A DNA stretch of 64,000 bases from positions 62,001 through 126,000 of the forward strand of contig JAYKXP010000030.1 of the NCBI GenBank assembly GCA_037176845.1. Reading direction: 5' to 3'. Shown in pieces: positions 25,606 to 37,519 of the stretch. Position 1 is the first letter of the stretch. Each line of letters starts with the position of its first letter. The translations under genes were made by a program, and so were the position numbers. The notes under the pieces were generated by a model. It was not told where the DNA came from, made no database searches, and was given only the letters and a program-made list of their open reading frames with translations. This stretch comes from Paramarasmius palmivorus. Its lineage: Eukaryota > Basidiomycota > Agaricomycetes > Agaricales > Marasmiaceae.

Positions 25606-28059
25606 CAGAGAATCGCTAGCCGAGGCGCGCGGAGCGGTCCCGATATATTCTACCTCAGATCTTCAACTGAGGTCTGCACTCTCCGCCGACAGTGACAGGG
25701 CTTATCAAACCGATAAGATGGTAAGTATGTTGCAGACTCAATATGATCATATAATCTGATAGCTGAGAATATAGAGGAACTCAAATGGACGTACCATTCT
25801 ATACCTTCTTCGCCTCGGAGTACGGGATAAAGGAGCCGTTCCCTCGACGAGGCAAGTCTTCGCGCAAACAGCTGTGATGCCCGTTGATGCCCCACTGGAA
25901 TGAGCCTGCTCGTTTCGCTAGCCCAAACTGGGCTTCAGGAACTTCAGGTTCCACCTATCATGTCTATTGTGACTTGCTGATGTTCTGTAGAATCGCACCC
26001 CAGATATTGAATCAACAAACGTCATAGAAAGGCAGTTAAGCCCTTAAGGACATCTCATCTATACTCGGTTTGAAAAGCGATAATCATCCATACTTCATTC
26101 ACAGCGTTCTAAGTCCACACCTCGAAGCAGAAGTTTGACATTCGAAGGTAGCGGGTCTGTTGGTGGGTCTGTATGACGTAGTTCCCGCTGATTCGAGGTA
26201 CTGACGTTTGATGCTTTCTCTGCATTCAAGGCTCCTCGCACCGTCATCCGTTAATGGTCCTAGCTCTGCCTGTTTTTGCAAGTTGAACATGCCTCTCGTC
26301 GGCGCATGCCAGAGCATACGTGGAGGGCCGACGGTCGGATTGATATCTACCTGAATAGGAATGATTCTCTCTGTTTCATAACCACGCTACCTGGTCGCGG
26401 GCTCTTGCAACTCTAAAGGTGGAATCAATATCCGAGCGGCATCATCTATCAAAACTAACCTCCAAATTTACCAACAGGGGCGGGATGAGGGCAAGTCCGA
26501 TCCTAGAATGCCAGTTGTCGTCTTTGGAATCATCATCATTGGCACTGCGGCGGCGCATCAAATTTATGTGCATCAGACGGCTATCAAGCAGGAGGGATAT
26601 CTTTTGATTGCGCTTGTCCGGCGGAGCAGGAACAAAATCATGTAGTGTAGCTATGAAACCGTTGGGGTGGTTTCGGCAAGACTCTTGCTATTCCGTGAGT
26701 AACGACTTGTTACTATTACGGTTAAACTAGGCCAAAGGTCGTCAGTGTGTGCAGACCGGTCACCTTCCGGTATGTGCACATGCGAGCATTCAACGTCCTA
26801 TCGTCACTGGAAACAGGTCGTAGGCGATTCCAAGGCTGCGGTTGGTAAGTGGCTTTACTGCTTCCACGAGATAAGGTGTAACACCAGCTTTGTATTTGCA
26901 ACTTAGGACTCGGAAACCTCGGAAACCGCCAGGTTTTACGACTTACGAATGCGGACAAGTTGTAATGTCTGGGCGTCGCTGCCTGACGATGGAAACGGTG
27001 CTATGCAGGCGCTTAATACTCCCTTGTCGGGGCTCCAAATTGAAAGTTGACATGCTTTGGACACCCTTGCCAGTGCAGCTCCGACATTCAATGTTTCACA
27101 AGAGACACATGTGACTACGTACGAAAGTAATTCTTTATACAGCTTGTTGACTCAAGGACGAAAAGGCCCTTTGTTATTATAGACGCACCCCCCCGGCGTT
27201 ACTAGTTATGTGTGAAAACAGCAGTACATCAGCCTTTTGACAACGATGTTCATCAAATCAAGGGCCGACGGTTGCGTTATCGAGGCAAACCGAGCTGAAC
27301 CCTGAGTGAAATCGGCTTCGGTCCCAGAACATCCGCGAAAACAAAGCCTTGATTGAACATCGGTATGCTAGAATCCAAAGCTCAATCGTCTGTATATCGA
27401 GAAAAAGAGGGCGGGGGCACAACGACTGTTAGTTTTAGCAACGGCATCTGCCGGAGCAGGAGCTTGAATTGGCAATACGGCGGAATTACATTTTTACCTA
27501 AAAGAATATGGTACCAAATTGCCGGTTAAGCGGACACGAAACATTCCACATTCCGCGCTTCCCTTCGAGGGATTCTTTTAGTCGTTACATTTGCCACAGA
27601 AGCTCGTTGGTACGAAGAGGGAAGACATTGGATGATTTGAGAAAGAGATCTGATAGGTAAGATCAGTCAGACAGAACAGAACTCAGCGCAGGATGTCATA
27701 CCAATTGGGGATTGGTTCGAGTATCACGGACATTACCTGTTGGGATGTTTAAATATAGAGACCTTGGCGGGCAGCTGAGCGAACCAGTTCTTTCGGAAAG
27801 TGAACATCCTTCACAAAAGGGCTAAACGACTAGAGCTTCCTCAGGACCGCAATCATTTCTGTAGCGTGGGAGTCGCTTAGGCTCCACAACAGTCTCCGAT
27901 ATCTCATTTTGGTTTGTCCTCCTTATATTAAATCCAACACACGATGACTTATGCACATTGACTTTCTCCCATCACCGTGATTAGGCTTCGCCGTCCAGAA
28001 ATACCCACAGAACCTTCTTAAAATCTACCTTTTCCTCTACTCCTCTATCCCCAGCTACT
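25606..28059. other. Gene-poor stretch
   Basis: About 2.4 kb with no supported gene. Fragments that look weakly coding: a plus-strand pair of segments around 25606-25900 joined by a GTAAGT...ATAG intron near 25722, and a 45-codon frame at 26508-26645 with a hydrophobic start (MPVVVFGIIIIGTAAA). Neither has a recognisable relative. The last few hundred bases are presumably the MYB promoter. Confidence 0.4.
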
Positions 28060-29467
28060 ATGTCTCTGTACAGAGAACGACGTTCATGGACACCAGAGGA
28101 AGATCAGCTCCTTCGTGAAGCTGTTGCTCGAGGTGCGATGACCGCGTCGATTTTTTTCCATATTGTCTGACGATTTTTTCCCTCTTTTTTCTAGAGGATC
28201 CCGGGAATCCAACACCTTCAAAGTGGCACGCTATCTCAAAACATGTTCCAAATCGCACCAATAAGGATTGCAGAAAACGATGGTTCGCAAAGATGGCCTC
28301 GGATGTTGTAAAAGGCGGTTGGTCTCCAGATGAGGATGAGAGGCTTGTAAAGGCGATCGAAAAATACGGTACACGGTGAGCTCTCTACCCTAAACATGTT
28401 CCTCTTCATGCTCCTCATGTTGTATTAGGTGGTCAATGGTAGCCTCATTGGTACAAAGTCGCAACAGTGACCGTGAGTTGATTCCTCACTCAAACATGCA
28501 TGACATGCTAATTAGCCTTTAGAGTGTGCAAAACGCTGGACCGACACGCTGAACCCAACCATTGATCGTACAAGTTGGACCCCCGAGGCGGTAAGGATGC
28601 TTTATTGTGTCATCACTCGTCGCTGATCCTGTTCTTCTTTAGGACGCTCTGTTGATAAACGCTGTCAACGAACACGGGAAGCTCTGGACCAAAATCGTCA
28701 AAACATATTTCCCTGGCAGAACCGGACTCTCCGCCAAAAATCGGTACGTATATTGTTGCTGTTGGCCAAGAATAAAGTTTGATCTCCGTCGTCACTAGCT
28801 ATAATAGCATCACTCGCTTCAATCGTGACTCCAGCCGCACGCGAAGGCGGCCTACTACTGTTCGCCGCAAATCAGAGAGCGTCTCATCATGCTCCTCAAG
28901 TGTTTCTCCCGTCACACCGTCAGCACCCATTCCCGATCTTCCAGGGACCCTGTACAACAGCCCGCAGTCCTCCAACTTCTCCCTTGATACATCATCATGG
29001 TCACCGTCGTTCTCGGACAGTGACGAATCATCGTACAAGCCCATGGGAGGTCACGAGCTGTTCCTGCCAGGGAAAGATGCCCAAGTGCAATCGACGGGAA
29101 ATGCCAATGCCGCCCATGGACCATACCCCTCGGTCGTTTATGACATGCCGCTCTCACAGTGTCAATCTTTTGACATTCTCCCAGAACATTCCTCATATTC
29201 AACCCCATCGAGCGCCTCTCCGGTTGAACAGCATCATCCTCGACCTGAGCTTCAACCGTTGACGTCGACGCGCACTCAAGTTGCCCGCTCCTATGCACCA
29301 GCATCCGACCTTTGCCCCCCATCAATAGGTTACAACAGAGGCGGCCGCCCATGGGAAACAGGCGAACCGATGCTACATTGGGAAAAGGCGCGACAGGTAT
29401 TTGCTACCCTATTTGATGGCTCCAGTAACGTGAACCTGACGTTGTTTTCCAGCAACCGTTGTATTGA
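28060..29467 (+). CDS. MYB-type transcription factor with three repeats
   Basis: Probable nuclear DNA-binding protein. Three tandem MYB/SANT repeats occupy roughly the first 170 residues: SWTPEEDQLLREAVARG...NKDCRKRWFA, GGWSPDEDERLVKAIEKYG...SDQCAKRWTD, and SWTPEADALLINAVNEHG...SAKNRYNSI. Each has the spaced aromatic residues and the recognition-helix pattern of c-MYB-like proteins. The rest is a Ser/Pro-rich disordered tail (SVSSCSSSVSPVTPSAPIP). Five or so introns interrupt the repeats. The last intron (donor after ARQ at 29397, acceptor ending 29452) leads to a five-codon final exon, QPLY-stop; without it the frame runs on into T-rich, non-coding-looking sequence to 29792. Start at 28060 puts the first repeat six residues from the N-terminus. 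Confidence 0.9.
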
Positions 29468-30107
29468 CAGTGATCAGTCGCTAGGAGATGTACGATGGAC
29501 CCTTCTTCTTTTACTGGCACATTCTATTGTATTATCATCGCATTGTTTTTTTCTCCTTATTTCCCTTAGACTTTCTGTTTATGTAGAATGGTCACTTCAC
29601 GTCGATGCATGTTTTATAGTCTTGTCGCCCAATGGTTGGCATCAGCAAATAACGAAGTCTACGGCATCAAGGGCTGATGCTTATGGAAATTTTAATGGGT
29701 ATCTATGTTTAAATGATGTTACTATGATCATGGAACTTTCTGTCAAAGGCAGAGCCTCTTCTTTTATCAAATACATAAAAATCGAGGCGTAAAAAGAATT
29801 CGATCCATTCATTGAAGGATTATTACGGCGCTCCGGACCGTGTGTTAAACTCATGTTAACTGGGTGTCTTTATACGTCCTCCGTGCGTTCAAGTCGGTAC
29901 CGCCTGCATATCTCTTTGCAAAACGGGCAGCTTGCAGTTACAGGAGCCGCCGGTTCTTCGGAGCCTGCGAGGCGATGAGCAAGATTGTAGCTGACTGACC
30001 AAGCAAGGGACCGTGCACCATGTGGCAATGCTTCCTGCACATGACGCAAGGAAGGAATTTTTGGATTTCGCAGCAAGAACCAGGTTGACTTGTTACTCTC
30101 ATCTATC
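29468..30107. other. Intergenic region
   Basis: AT-rich 3' flank of the MYB gene followed by the promoter of the next gene. No supported gene. Confidence 0.5.
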
Positions 30108-31542
30108 ATGTCCTCACACGCTCGAAGTCCCAGCGGAAATACGCTATCCGAAGAATATATTCAGGATTGCTTTCATAGCTATCTCAAGTCTTCTTTGACA
30201 CAAGCAAAAGTCGAACGTTTACTTGATGCGGATATCTTGAGTAGCGCTGAAGGGGATCTCATGATAACTGGTGAGTGGAAAGATCATTGTTAGGGAGTCA
30301 TTCGGCCTCAAATCGGCCTGGGAATCGCTTGATGACCCTTTCTCATTTCGTTTTCCATATGACGAATTTTTAGGTCCTGCCCTATGCCTGTATTTTGCTG
30401 CCTTGCGATGCACGACAAATCCACCTTCTGTTCCACTCCCACGACGTAACAAAACGTCCGATCCCATGGAATTGTCGGCGGAAAACTGTCCACCGGCATT
30501 TCAATCATTCCTTCAGGTCTGGGCGCGTACTGTTCCATCCATACAAAGCCTCGCTCCAGAACATCAACACGATTTAGCTCGACTCATCTGTAACTTAGAG
30601 CCGATTTCTTCGCCGCCTTCAGCCGTTCATGGCATCGCAGCTGATATGCGTGCCGTCGCCATTGAGATTAGCCAGCGTCGGTCCTTTCAAGACCGTTATG
30701 CCTCTGATCTTCAGGCAGCGCTGGACTCTGGCAATGGGCCGAGCAGTCCGAGAGCGAAGAAGGCCTCGTTTGTTCCACCTCCCTCATACGATATCGCAGC
30801 CTCTCCGACTTCTTCGGCACATTCTTCGCCTCATTCAGGATCAGCCGCACTTCCCCCGTCTTCTCCCCATGCGGTCACGCATAATCATGAGATCCCACCT
30901 CAATCACCATCGCATCTGTCACCCTTCACTCCCGGTTCATCTAGTGGCTGGCCTAGCCGTAGTCAGTCTCCGACTATACTATCGCCCACCTCACCGGCGA
31001 TCGAGTTCATCCGAGAGACCCTGTATGCAGCGCTGGGCGATGTATTGGAACGGCAGCCAACCTTGAGGGCGATGTTGAAACAGGATCCCACTCGCGCTTA
31101 TTTTGCTTCCGTTGCTTTTGCGATATTAGACGTTGCCACGACTTCGATGACCTCGGAAGGTGCCGTGGTTGGCGTACTTGGTACACCGCTTTCCTTGGAC
31201 GATTGCCCGCCCGAATATCGACCTTTCATGATGGAATTGGGCGCTATTGGACGCTTGGCAAAGGACCTAGAGGAGGAGGATAATAATGTGGCGTTGGAAT
31301 ATGCGCAACGTGGAGAAGATATACCTGTCACAAGGATGGATCGTATCAGGGCCATGCTTGAGAATGGGGTCGGGTGCGAACAACGTAGAAGGGAAGAGGA
31401 AGAAGGTCGGGCTAGCCCAGAAGGCAAAGCAGTTGCTTTCACCAATCGGATTAATGGGCTGAGTCTCGGTATGACGACGTTACGAGCGTTCAGGGAACGA
31501 CAAGACATTGTGTTCAAGGTCCTAGCAGGTATAAGTTCATAG
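30108..31542 (+). CDS. Hypothetical protein, conserved-looking, disordered middle
   Basis: Function unknown. Two exons, 30108-30270 and 30374-31542, joined across a 103-base intron in frame at MIT|GPALCLYF, giving about 443 aa. The N-terminal 190 residues look folded and helical (YIQDCFHSYLKSSLTQAKVE, VHGIAADMRAVAIEISQRR). The middle (about 200-300) is a Ser/Pro/His-rich linker. The C-terminal third is again helical (AIEFIRETLYAALGDVLERQ, YRPFMMELGAIGRLAKDLEE). There is no signal peptide or membrane span. Codon use and length argue that it is real. The Ser/Pro linker flanked by two helical regions could suit an adaptor or regulatory protein, but I cannot assign a family. Confidence 0.8.
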
Positions 31543-32016
31543 TGTAGCATTTTTTACCTTATTCTGTACAGTATCGTCATCTTTGACCTTTGTAGCCGTA
31601 CAAACCCCCTTTGTATTTGCATTTTACACTACGCAATGCGACGATCTCAATATACCCAAGGTTGCTCTCACTCTGGGGAGCTACTGAACGAGGGGCTCGA
31701 GCTTACCGCCGGGGAGCAACGAGCGCTTATGTTCCTACCGCCTCTCATTCCCCTACCACCATCACGGTTCCAGCCATACACGGGATTTCCCGTAAACTGA
31801 AATCACGTCCATGCTGCAACAAAGCTGTTACTATGCTTCTGCAGCGGCAGATAATCACGAAGAGATGAATCAAGTGACCTTCCCTTCACAGGCTGCCGTG
31901 TCCCCATTGATTTCGACACGCAGATAAGAGGATGTTGTTGGTCGTTGCTCTTTTCCCAAACCACCCCCTTGGCACACCCCACTATCGCTCACACCTTTTG
32001 ACACGTTTGGTCTAGA
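31543..32016. other. Intergenic region
   Basis: 474 bases holding the 3' flank of the hypothetical gene and the GST promoter. No supported gene. Confidence 0.5.
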
Positions 32017-32898
32017 ATGGTTTTGAAATTCTACGGTGCCCCACTATCGACATGCACCCGTCGTGTTGGGACAGTTCTGTACGAGAAGCAGATCCCGTAC
32101 GAGTTGATCCCAATTGATTTGGCAAAAGGAGAGCATAAAGCTCCGGACTTTGTCAAGAACCAACCCTTTGGTCAAGTCCCATACATCGTATGTACCCGTG
32201 ATATCCGACCTCCGTACACGGAGAACTAATGACCTTACTATCTAGGATGATGATGGTTTTATCCTTTATGAATCCCGCGCCATCTGCCGCTATCTCGCCG
32301 CAAAGTACGCTGACAAGGGACCCAAGCTCATTCCCGACGCATCTGATCTGAAGGCGACATACCTCTTTGAACAGGCTATTTTCATTGAGGTCAGCAACTT
32401 TGATGCCTTCGCTGCTACCGCAGTGTACGAAAACGTGTTCAAGACGTGAGTTCAATACATTTTGCCTAGTAGGCAATACCGTTACTGAAACACTATTAGG
32501 TACCGTGGAGGTGTTCCTGACCCAAAAGTCTTTAACGGGCTGATTGAGCAATTGGCTGCGAAGCTGCAAGCATATGAAGTTATTTTGGGCAAGCAGAAAT
32601 ATCTCGCCGGTGATGTCAGTTCAACCTTTGTTCAGGTTCCAGCTCACACGATAGAACTTACCTTGATCATGCAAAGGAACTCACCCTCGCTGATCTCTTT
32701 CATATCCCTTATGGAACCATGCTCTCAGTCGCTGGTAGCAATATCATGTCCGAGCAAGGGCCCAATGTTACCCGGTTAGTTCACTTGTTACTGGTAATAC
32801 CGTAGCTAATCGCAGCCGTTAGCTGGTGGAACGAGATTACCTCCAGAGATTCGTGGAAAGCGGTGGCGGGCGGTATCCCTGAGAAGCCTACGTTTTGA
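32017..32898 (+). CDS. Glutathione S-transferase
   Basis: About 215 aa; conjugates glutathione to electrophiles or acts as a peroxidase in the cytosol. The N-terminal thioredoxin-like domain shows MVLKFYGAPLSTCTRRVGT (Ser/Thr at the usual catalytic position), FGQVPYI with the cis-Pro, and DDGFILYESRAICRYL, the glutathione-binding ESR motif. The C-terminal helical domain has ELTLADLFHIPYG and ends WWNEITSRDSWKAV. The layout and N-terminus suit the phi/GTT-like class of fungi. Introns fall after PYI, after VFKT, after LAGD (donor GTCAGT, acceptor CAAAG) and before WWNE. A decayed copy follows 400 bases downstream. GSTs often act in detoxification beside P450s, but there is no direct link to the P450 at 0.9 kb. 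Confidence 0.92.
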
Positions 32899-33324
32899 TT
32901 AGTCTCAGAGAGTAAACATGAATAGCAATGTATATGACTTCTCGGCGAACGTAACACGCTGTAGTCCGTAGTGCTGTATTATATCGACCATGATCATAAG
33001 CGCCCAATTGGCGCCTGCCAGCTCATTGTTTCAACCATCATGTCTTCATAACTGTCCGACCATCTATAGCATCACCTCACCGTACTGAAAGTGTCCCGAT
33101 CCTAATGAAACACACACAAACACTCACGCACATATAGAGCTACTTTTGCTCTGGACGGTGTGAATCGCAAGAGCAATCATTTGGCTAGATCCTCGTACAG
33201 TACGATTCCTTTATCGCTTCTGGTTTAAAAATTTGACCAAGCAACGGTTTTCGTTCCCTGACATTCGCAGGCTGCTGCAATGCCTTGGACTGTATGCTCT
33301 ACGGCCTTAGGCTCTTCCCTGGCG
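32899..33324. other. GST downstream region
   Basis: 3' flank of the GST; no gene seen. The N-terminal half of the adjacent GST copy would be expected here but is not recognisable. Confidence 0.4.
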
Positions 33325-33760
33325 AAAGGATATCAACGTCTCATCGAAACCGACAACTTTGATGTGTTTGGGGTCGTGCATGAGAATTTCTAGGAATCCG
33401 AAGTGAGTTTGTCAGTCATTTCATCACTTCTACATAGTCACTGAATATACTCTTGGTGCTTCGATGGTTTGGAGGGACACTCGACCCTGACATCTTCAGT
33501 TCGTCGATTCTGTGATGGAAGGTGTCTCGCTAGGGAGGCAGGTGAGTGCCAAGCTGTAATTGAAATATAGTCTTTCTCGCTTACCTTTTCATTCAGGAAC
33601 TAACTCACACTCTCCCCGACCACTTTCTTTTGCCGTGCAGTATGAAACCTGGTGAAGCTCGGGCTGTTTGGCAGCAATATCATGTCAGAACAAGGTCTCA
33701 GTGCCATTTGGTCTGTAACCCCTTGATCTTCACAAAGCTGAAGACTGATCGGGATTTCTC
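33325..33760 (+). pseudogene. Decayed glutathione S-transferase copy
   Basis: Pieces of the C-terminal half of the upstream GST recur in the same order. LIETDNFDVFGVVHENF followed by TAG matches IEVSNFDAFAATAVYENVF. A segment reading WFGGTLDPDIF matches YRGGVPDPKVF. A CTCGCTAGGGAGGCAG|GTGAGT stretch matches the LAGD|intron boundary. SNIMSEQG recurs at about 33672-33695. An in-frame stop, frame changes between pieces and the missing thioredoxin domain show it is not functional. Intron positions are partly preserved, so it arose by DNA duplication, not retroposition. Confidence 0.7.
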
Positions 33761-36700
33761 AAGCAGCCAGTTCCCAAGAAGTTCCTATAGAAGCAGTAGA
33801 ACAGTCTCCTAGCAAAACTTTATCGTTAACGCCGCACATCGAAACTACTACCCACACAATGTCTATCAAAGGCGTGTTGTCATTACCTATCCACAAATGA
33901 ATGCCACGCGCGCCTCACGTTGACACTGAGGTATCACGTCAAACCAATATCCATCGGTCTTCGATGTATCCCGTTTCGCTGGCCTTAATCGCACCATACT
34001 GCTCCCTCGTTGGATACAAAAAAGGGTACCGAGACAAATCCCGGCCGAAATCTCCGGCCTACATAGGCCCTCTATCCGATGCTCTGATCCTTCCTTCATG
34101 GTAGGATGAGCAAGCGATGGTAGCGGATCATAAGTGCGTTTTGCGAACTTTGAAGGCCAGACGATAGCAGACTGTACGCGTACCCCTCCGCATGAGATGA
34201 GCGGCATTTGTCTTTTACTGACTTTCACCATTTGGCAGGACATAGGGGCATCTAAACGAGCGCTGTTGATGATCCTGGTGATACACGTGCGAAATCCTCG
34301 TCTCTTGCCATATGTATCTACTTATAGTCTCACCCCATTTTCAGGCATCAGTATTCGCCGGAAGCCTTTGATGCGACGATTGGAGGTTGCGCTATGCTGT
34401 GATGCTGCGCGACCTGCCAGAGTGGCGAAGAGCTTCTACTGATGCCCGACCCCATACTTAGCTGCCCCGCGTTCAGTTTTTTGTTCAACGTTTGTTTCGA
34501 GGAAGTTAAGGTAAAGCTCCACTGTGACACTGGTATCAGCTGAAGTTATCCTGATATTTAGCGCAGTCATCAAACGGGTCCGCCATCGATTCTTATCGGG
34601 TTGCAACTCAGCAGCGTAAGGTTACAGTATCAATACCGACCTCTGCGGACATTAGTCTCGTGAACATGTCGCTCGGCGGGGCGGTGGCCCAGATGTTGAC
34701 TCCGTTGGACATCCAATAGACACGTGGGGAAAAGGCGCGCCCAATCACAACAGGGCGGGAAACTATAAACAGATATCTTGCGTATGGGCTGTGGTTAGCG
34801 CTTTTAGGCGTCTCAATGCGCTGCAAGGATGTATAGCTTTCCCTGAGAATCACAATTACTTCCGAACAGTCGTACATGTGCGTGTGCGTACAGCTGGTAT
34901 GAAGCTCAATCATTAATTGAATTTTGGTTTATTCCTAATCCTTTTGCCCTGTGCTATTGGAGACAAGACAAGGACTCGAACAGATTCATGGTGGCAATGA
35001 CCAGCGCATTGGGCTAGTATCGTTGCAAAGTATTGTTCTCAAAACGGTAGCCCAGAGTGCAAATCCCTCTACCTATCTTCCAACAGATCTTAGGCTGACC
35101 GGGGTATAGGCGAGCTGGCTCGCCACTCCGTGTCGTTCAATAACGACGGGAGTCAAACGAGAGTGAGAGTTTCTAACGTCGTGATGGTGCCTCGTCCCGA
35201 TCGAAGGAGTCCTCGATCGGGTGATGCCAACATCAAAGACTTGTGGAACTGAGTCCCGAGTCGTTCGGAGTCCTCTGAAATTCACGTTGAACACTAGTGC
35301 TCGCTTAGCGTTGATGAAGTACTGTGCTGCAAGGCTTTCAGTAGATTTTTCTCCATCGCTGCCTCCCCAATTACGCCTTGTTCTGTCGCTTAGAGTTAGA
35401 ATGCATACGACTGCCAAGTGGATTGCGTATTGTTGACTCTCATCATTTCGACTACGTGATGGCAAGTAAACATACAGGTCTCCGAGGACTATGAAAACAG
35501 TTCAATTGTAGATGAATACTACACATTTACTCCCTGGAGAGACTGACGCGGGAATATCAGTGTCAAAGGATAGTGGCGTATCTAGGCGTAACAAATTCGC
35601 CGTATACGTTCTCAGTCAATGTGATGTTTTGGTTGAGTACTTCGATATGTATTTTCTTGTTCAGATAACAGCCTTCATGAGAAGTCAAGTGGGAGAGTAC
35701 ATCCTAGAATAAATAACGTTAAGTGGTGCAATCGGAAAGAATACCGAACTCTCTTTTGTGTCCAGATTGAGTAAAGTTAGACACGCAGAGTTGCTTCATG
35801 GTCGAGGACATTTGTGTCTGGTTCTGTAGTATTGATCTCGGTAGCATTCCGCTAGTGCGGGCCTTCGAATTATGACCCTTCACTGTTAAATGATGATCAG
35901 TAACCTGTTAAAAGAATTCATACATACGTATAGACCTGTCGGCGGAGGCATAATCAGTAAGCATACTTCTCAACCATCCCGTTCCTTGCCAAGGTTTGAG
36001 CAAAGCAGAAATCTGATATGTCAGGTCAACGTACAACATACGGACCTGAGGATTCCGATATCTTTCTGGATGAATGGAAAGAAGTGAGTTCATTAATTTT
36101 GGGTTCATATCGCCGTATAATCCGTGCTGAAAATAGCTCTCGCTATCGTCTCTGGGAGCTTGAGGTCAAAATACAGCATATGATGGTTAAACATAGTAAC
36201 ATGACGAACTATCCTCGGAGTAGCTATGCCCACCACTGTTGGTCTATCAGTGACAGTCAGTATAAGCCTGAAGCCGCTCGGCAGATAGCCGTGCAGGCGT
36301 CGCTTCTCCCGATATCCTTAGAATGATCCCCGTCTCCAGAACACGGCCCATCCTCAAATTCTTGGGAACACAACTGGCAATTCTTTCCCCACCGCACCTT
36401 TGACGAAGCCGGCTCCCACAGCTACATTCCATTTCTGGGTTCATATAGCACGGGGAGACGCATCGGAGGCAACTCAACGTTGTGCCGTGTTGAGAACTCG
36501 CTGTTCGGGCCTGTCATCCGAGCGGGAAAACGCCGATAACCATATTTATGGTGTTGGAGGTGTTGCTATGGGCCTGGCTAAGGCGGCTAATCCGAAAGTC
36601 ATCATTTCCTCGGGACCTAAAGTGTGTATGGTGCTTGACTTTCGGGAACGCGCCCATACAGGCAAGGTGAATGACGTCGGAAAAATGAGCACCAGTGATC

Positions 36701-37519
36701 TTCGGAGAAAACAGTCTCATTCATCCTCCCAAGCCAATGTCAGAACCTCGTATTGCAGCCATGATACAGTCGCGAGTCGGAGGGGTGTTCGAAGACACAT
36801 ATCTGATGAAGTAAACCGGAATCAGCCCCCGGCTAACGTACAAAGGCACGCCAGGACGTACCGTGTTTTAGCCTCGTTCTGTGTCCCAGAAGTTCATTTG
36901 CCCACTCTACCGGGTGGGGTTTTCCACCATTTGTTCGTTTCATCGGTCCGAAAAGAATACTGAATGCCATCCAACGGTCAAAACGGTAGAATACCATGAA
37001 CAAGGTTTGATTTGGAACCCATTCGGCTCCTGGATGCGAGGTGAGGACCTGCAAGGACCGATTACGATAGTACATAGAGCCCGATAGCCCGAGGAGACAT
37101 AGTGGTGGTCGCTCATCATGACAGATTGCAAGAATTAAAAAGTGTATCAGTTTCTGATGAAACCGCGGATAATGACAGGTATGACGCAGTGAGTTGGAGG
37201 TCTGTTGCAGTGCTGGAAGTTGAAGCCTTGAAGCTTGAAGCTTGAGATTGCCTGGTGACGCAGTGGTAAAAGGTTAAGGTTCCTACACAGCCACAGATAG
37301 GCCCTCAAGGCCTCAACTCAAGAGTGGAGGTGGGAACTGTTGACGTTTCAATACTCCTAGAAGACAGAAAGTAGTTGCTGCTATTATACATGCTTTTGCG
37401 ATGCGCGAAGAATAATAAAAATCGAAAAGAGGGTGAACCTGTAGTGCTCTATCGAATAGGGTTCTGTAGATGCAGCAAGGGAATGTAATCAAAATCTGCA
37501 TTGCGTTTCAGCAATCAGA
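33761..37519. other. Gene desert
   Basis: About 3.7 kb between the GST relic and Lon. The longest frame (36400-36963, plus) has no protein-like composition and no splice-supported extension. A tRNA-like RC segment near 34965-35020 fails on close inspection. I see no LTR, terminal inverted repeats or tandem array. It is possibly old, eroded transposon DNA. Confidence 0.4.

Noticed and set aside
29398..29792. Extended C-terminus of the MYB protein
   Set aside because: Runs through a well-formed intron into T-rich sequence; splicing gives a natural stop at 29467.
34965..35025. tRNA-like segment on the minus strand (GTTCGAGTCC with a 5-bp stem and 7-base loop nearby)
   Set aside because: The loop lacks the invariant T before the anticodon, and no matching acceptor stem pairs with the 3' side.
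36400..36963. 187-codon plus-strand frame in the gene desert
   Set aside because: No family resemblance, no supporting splice sites and composition unlike neighbouring proteins.
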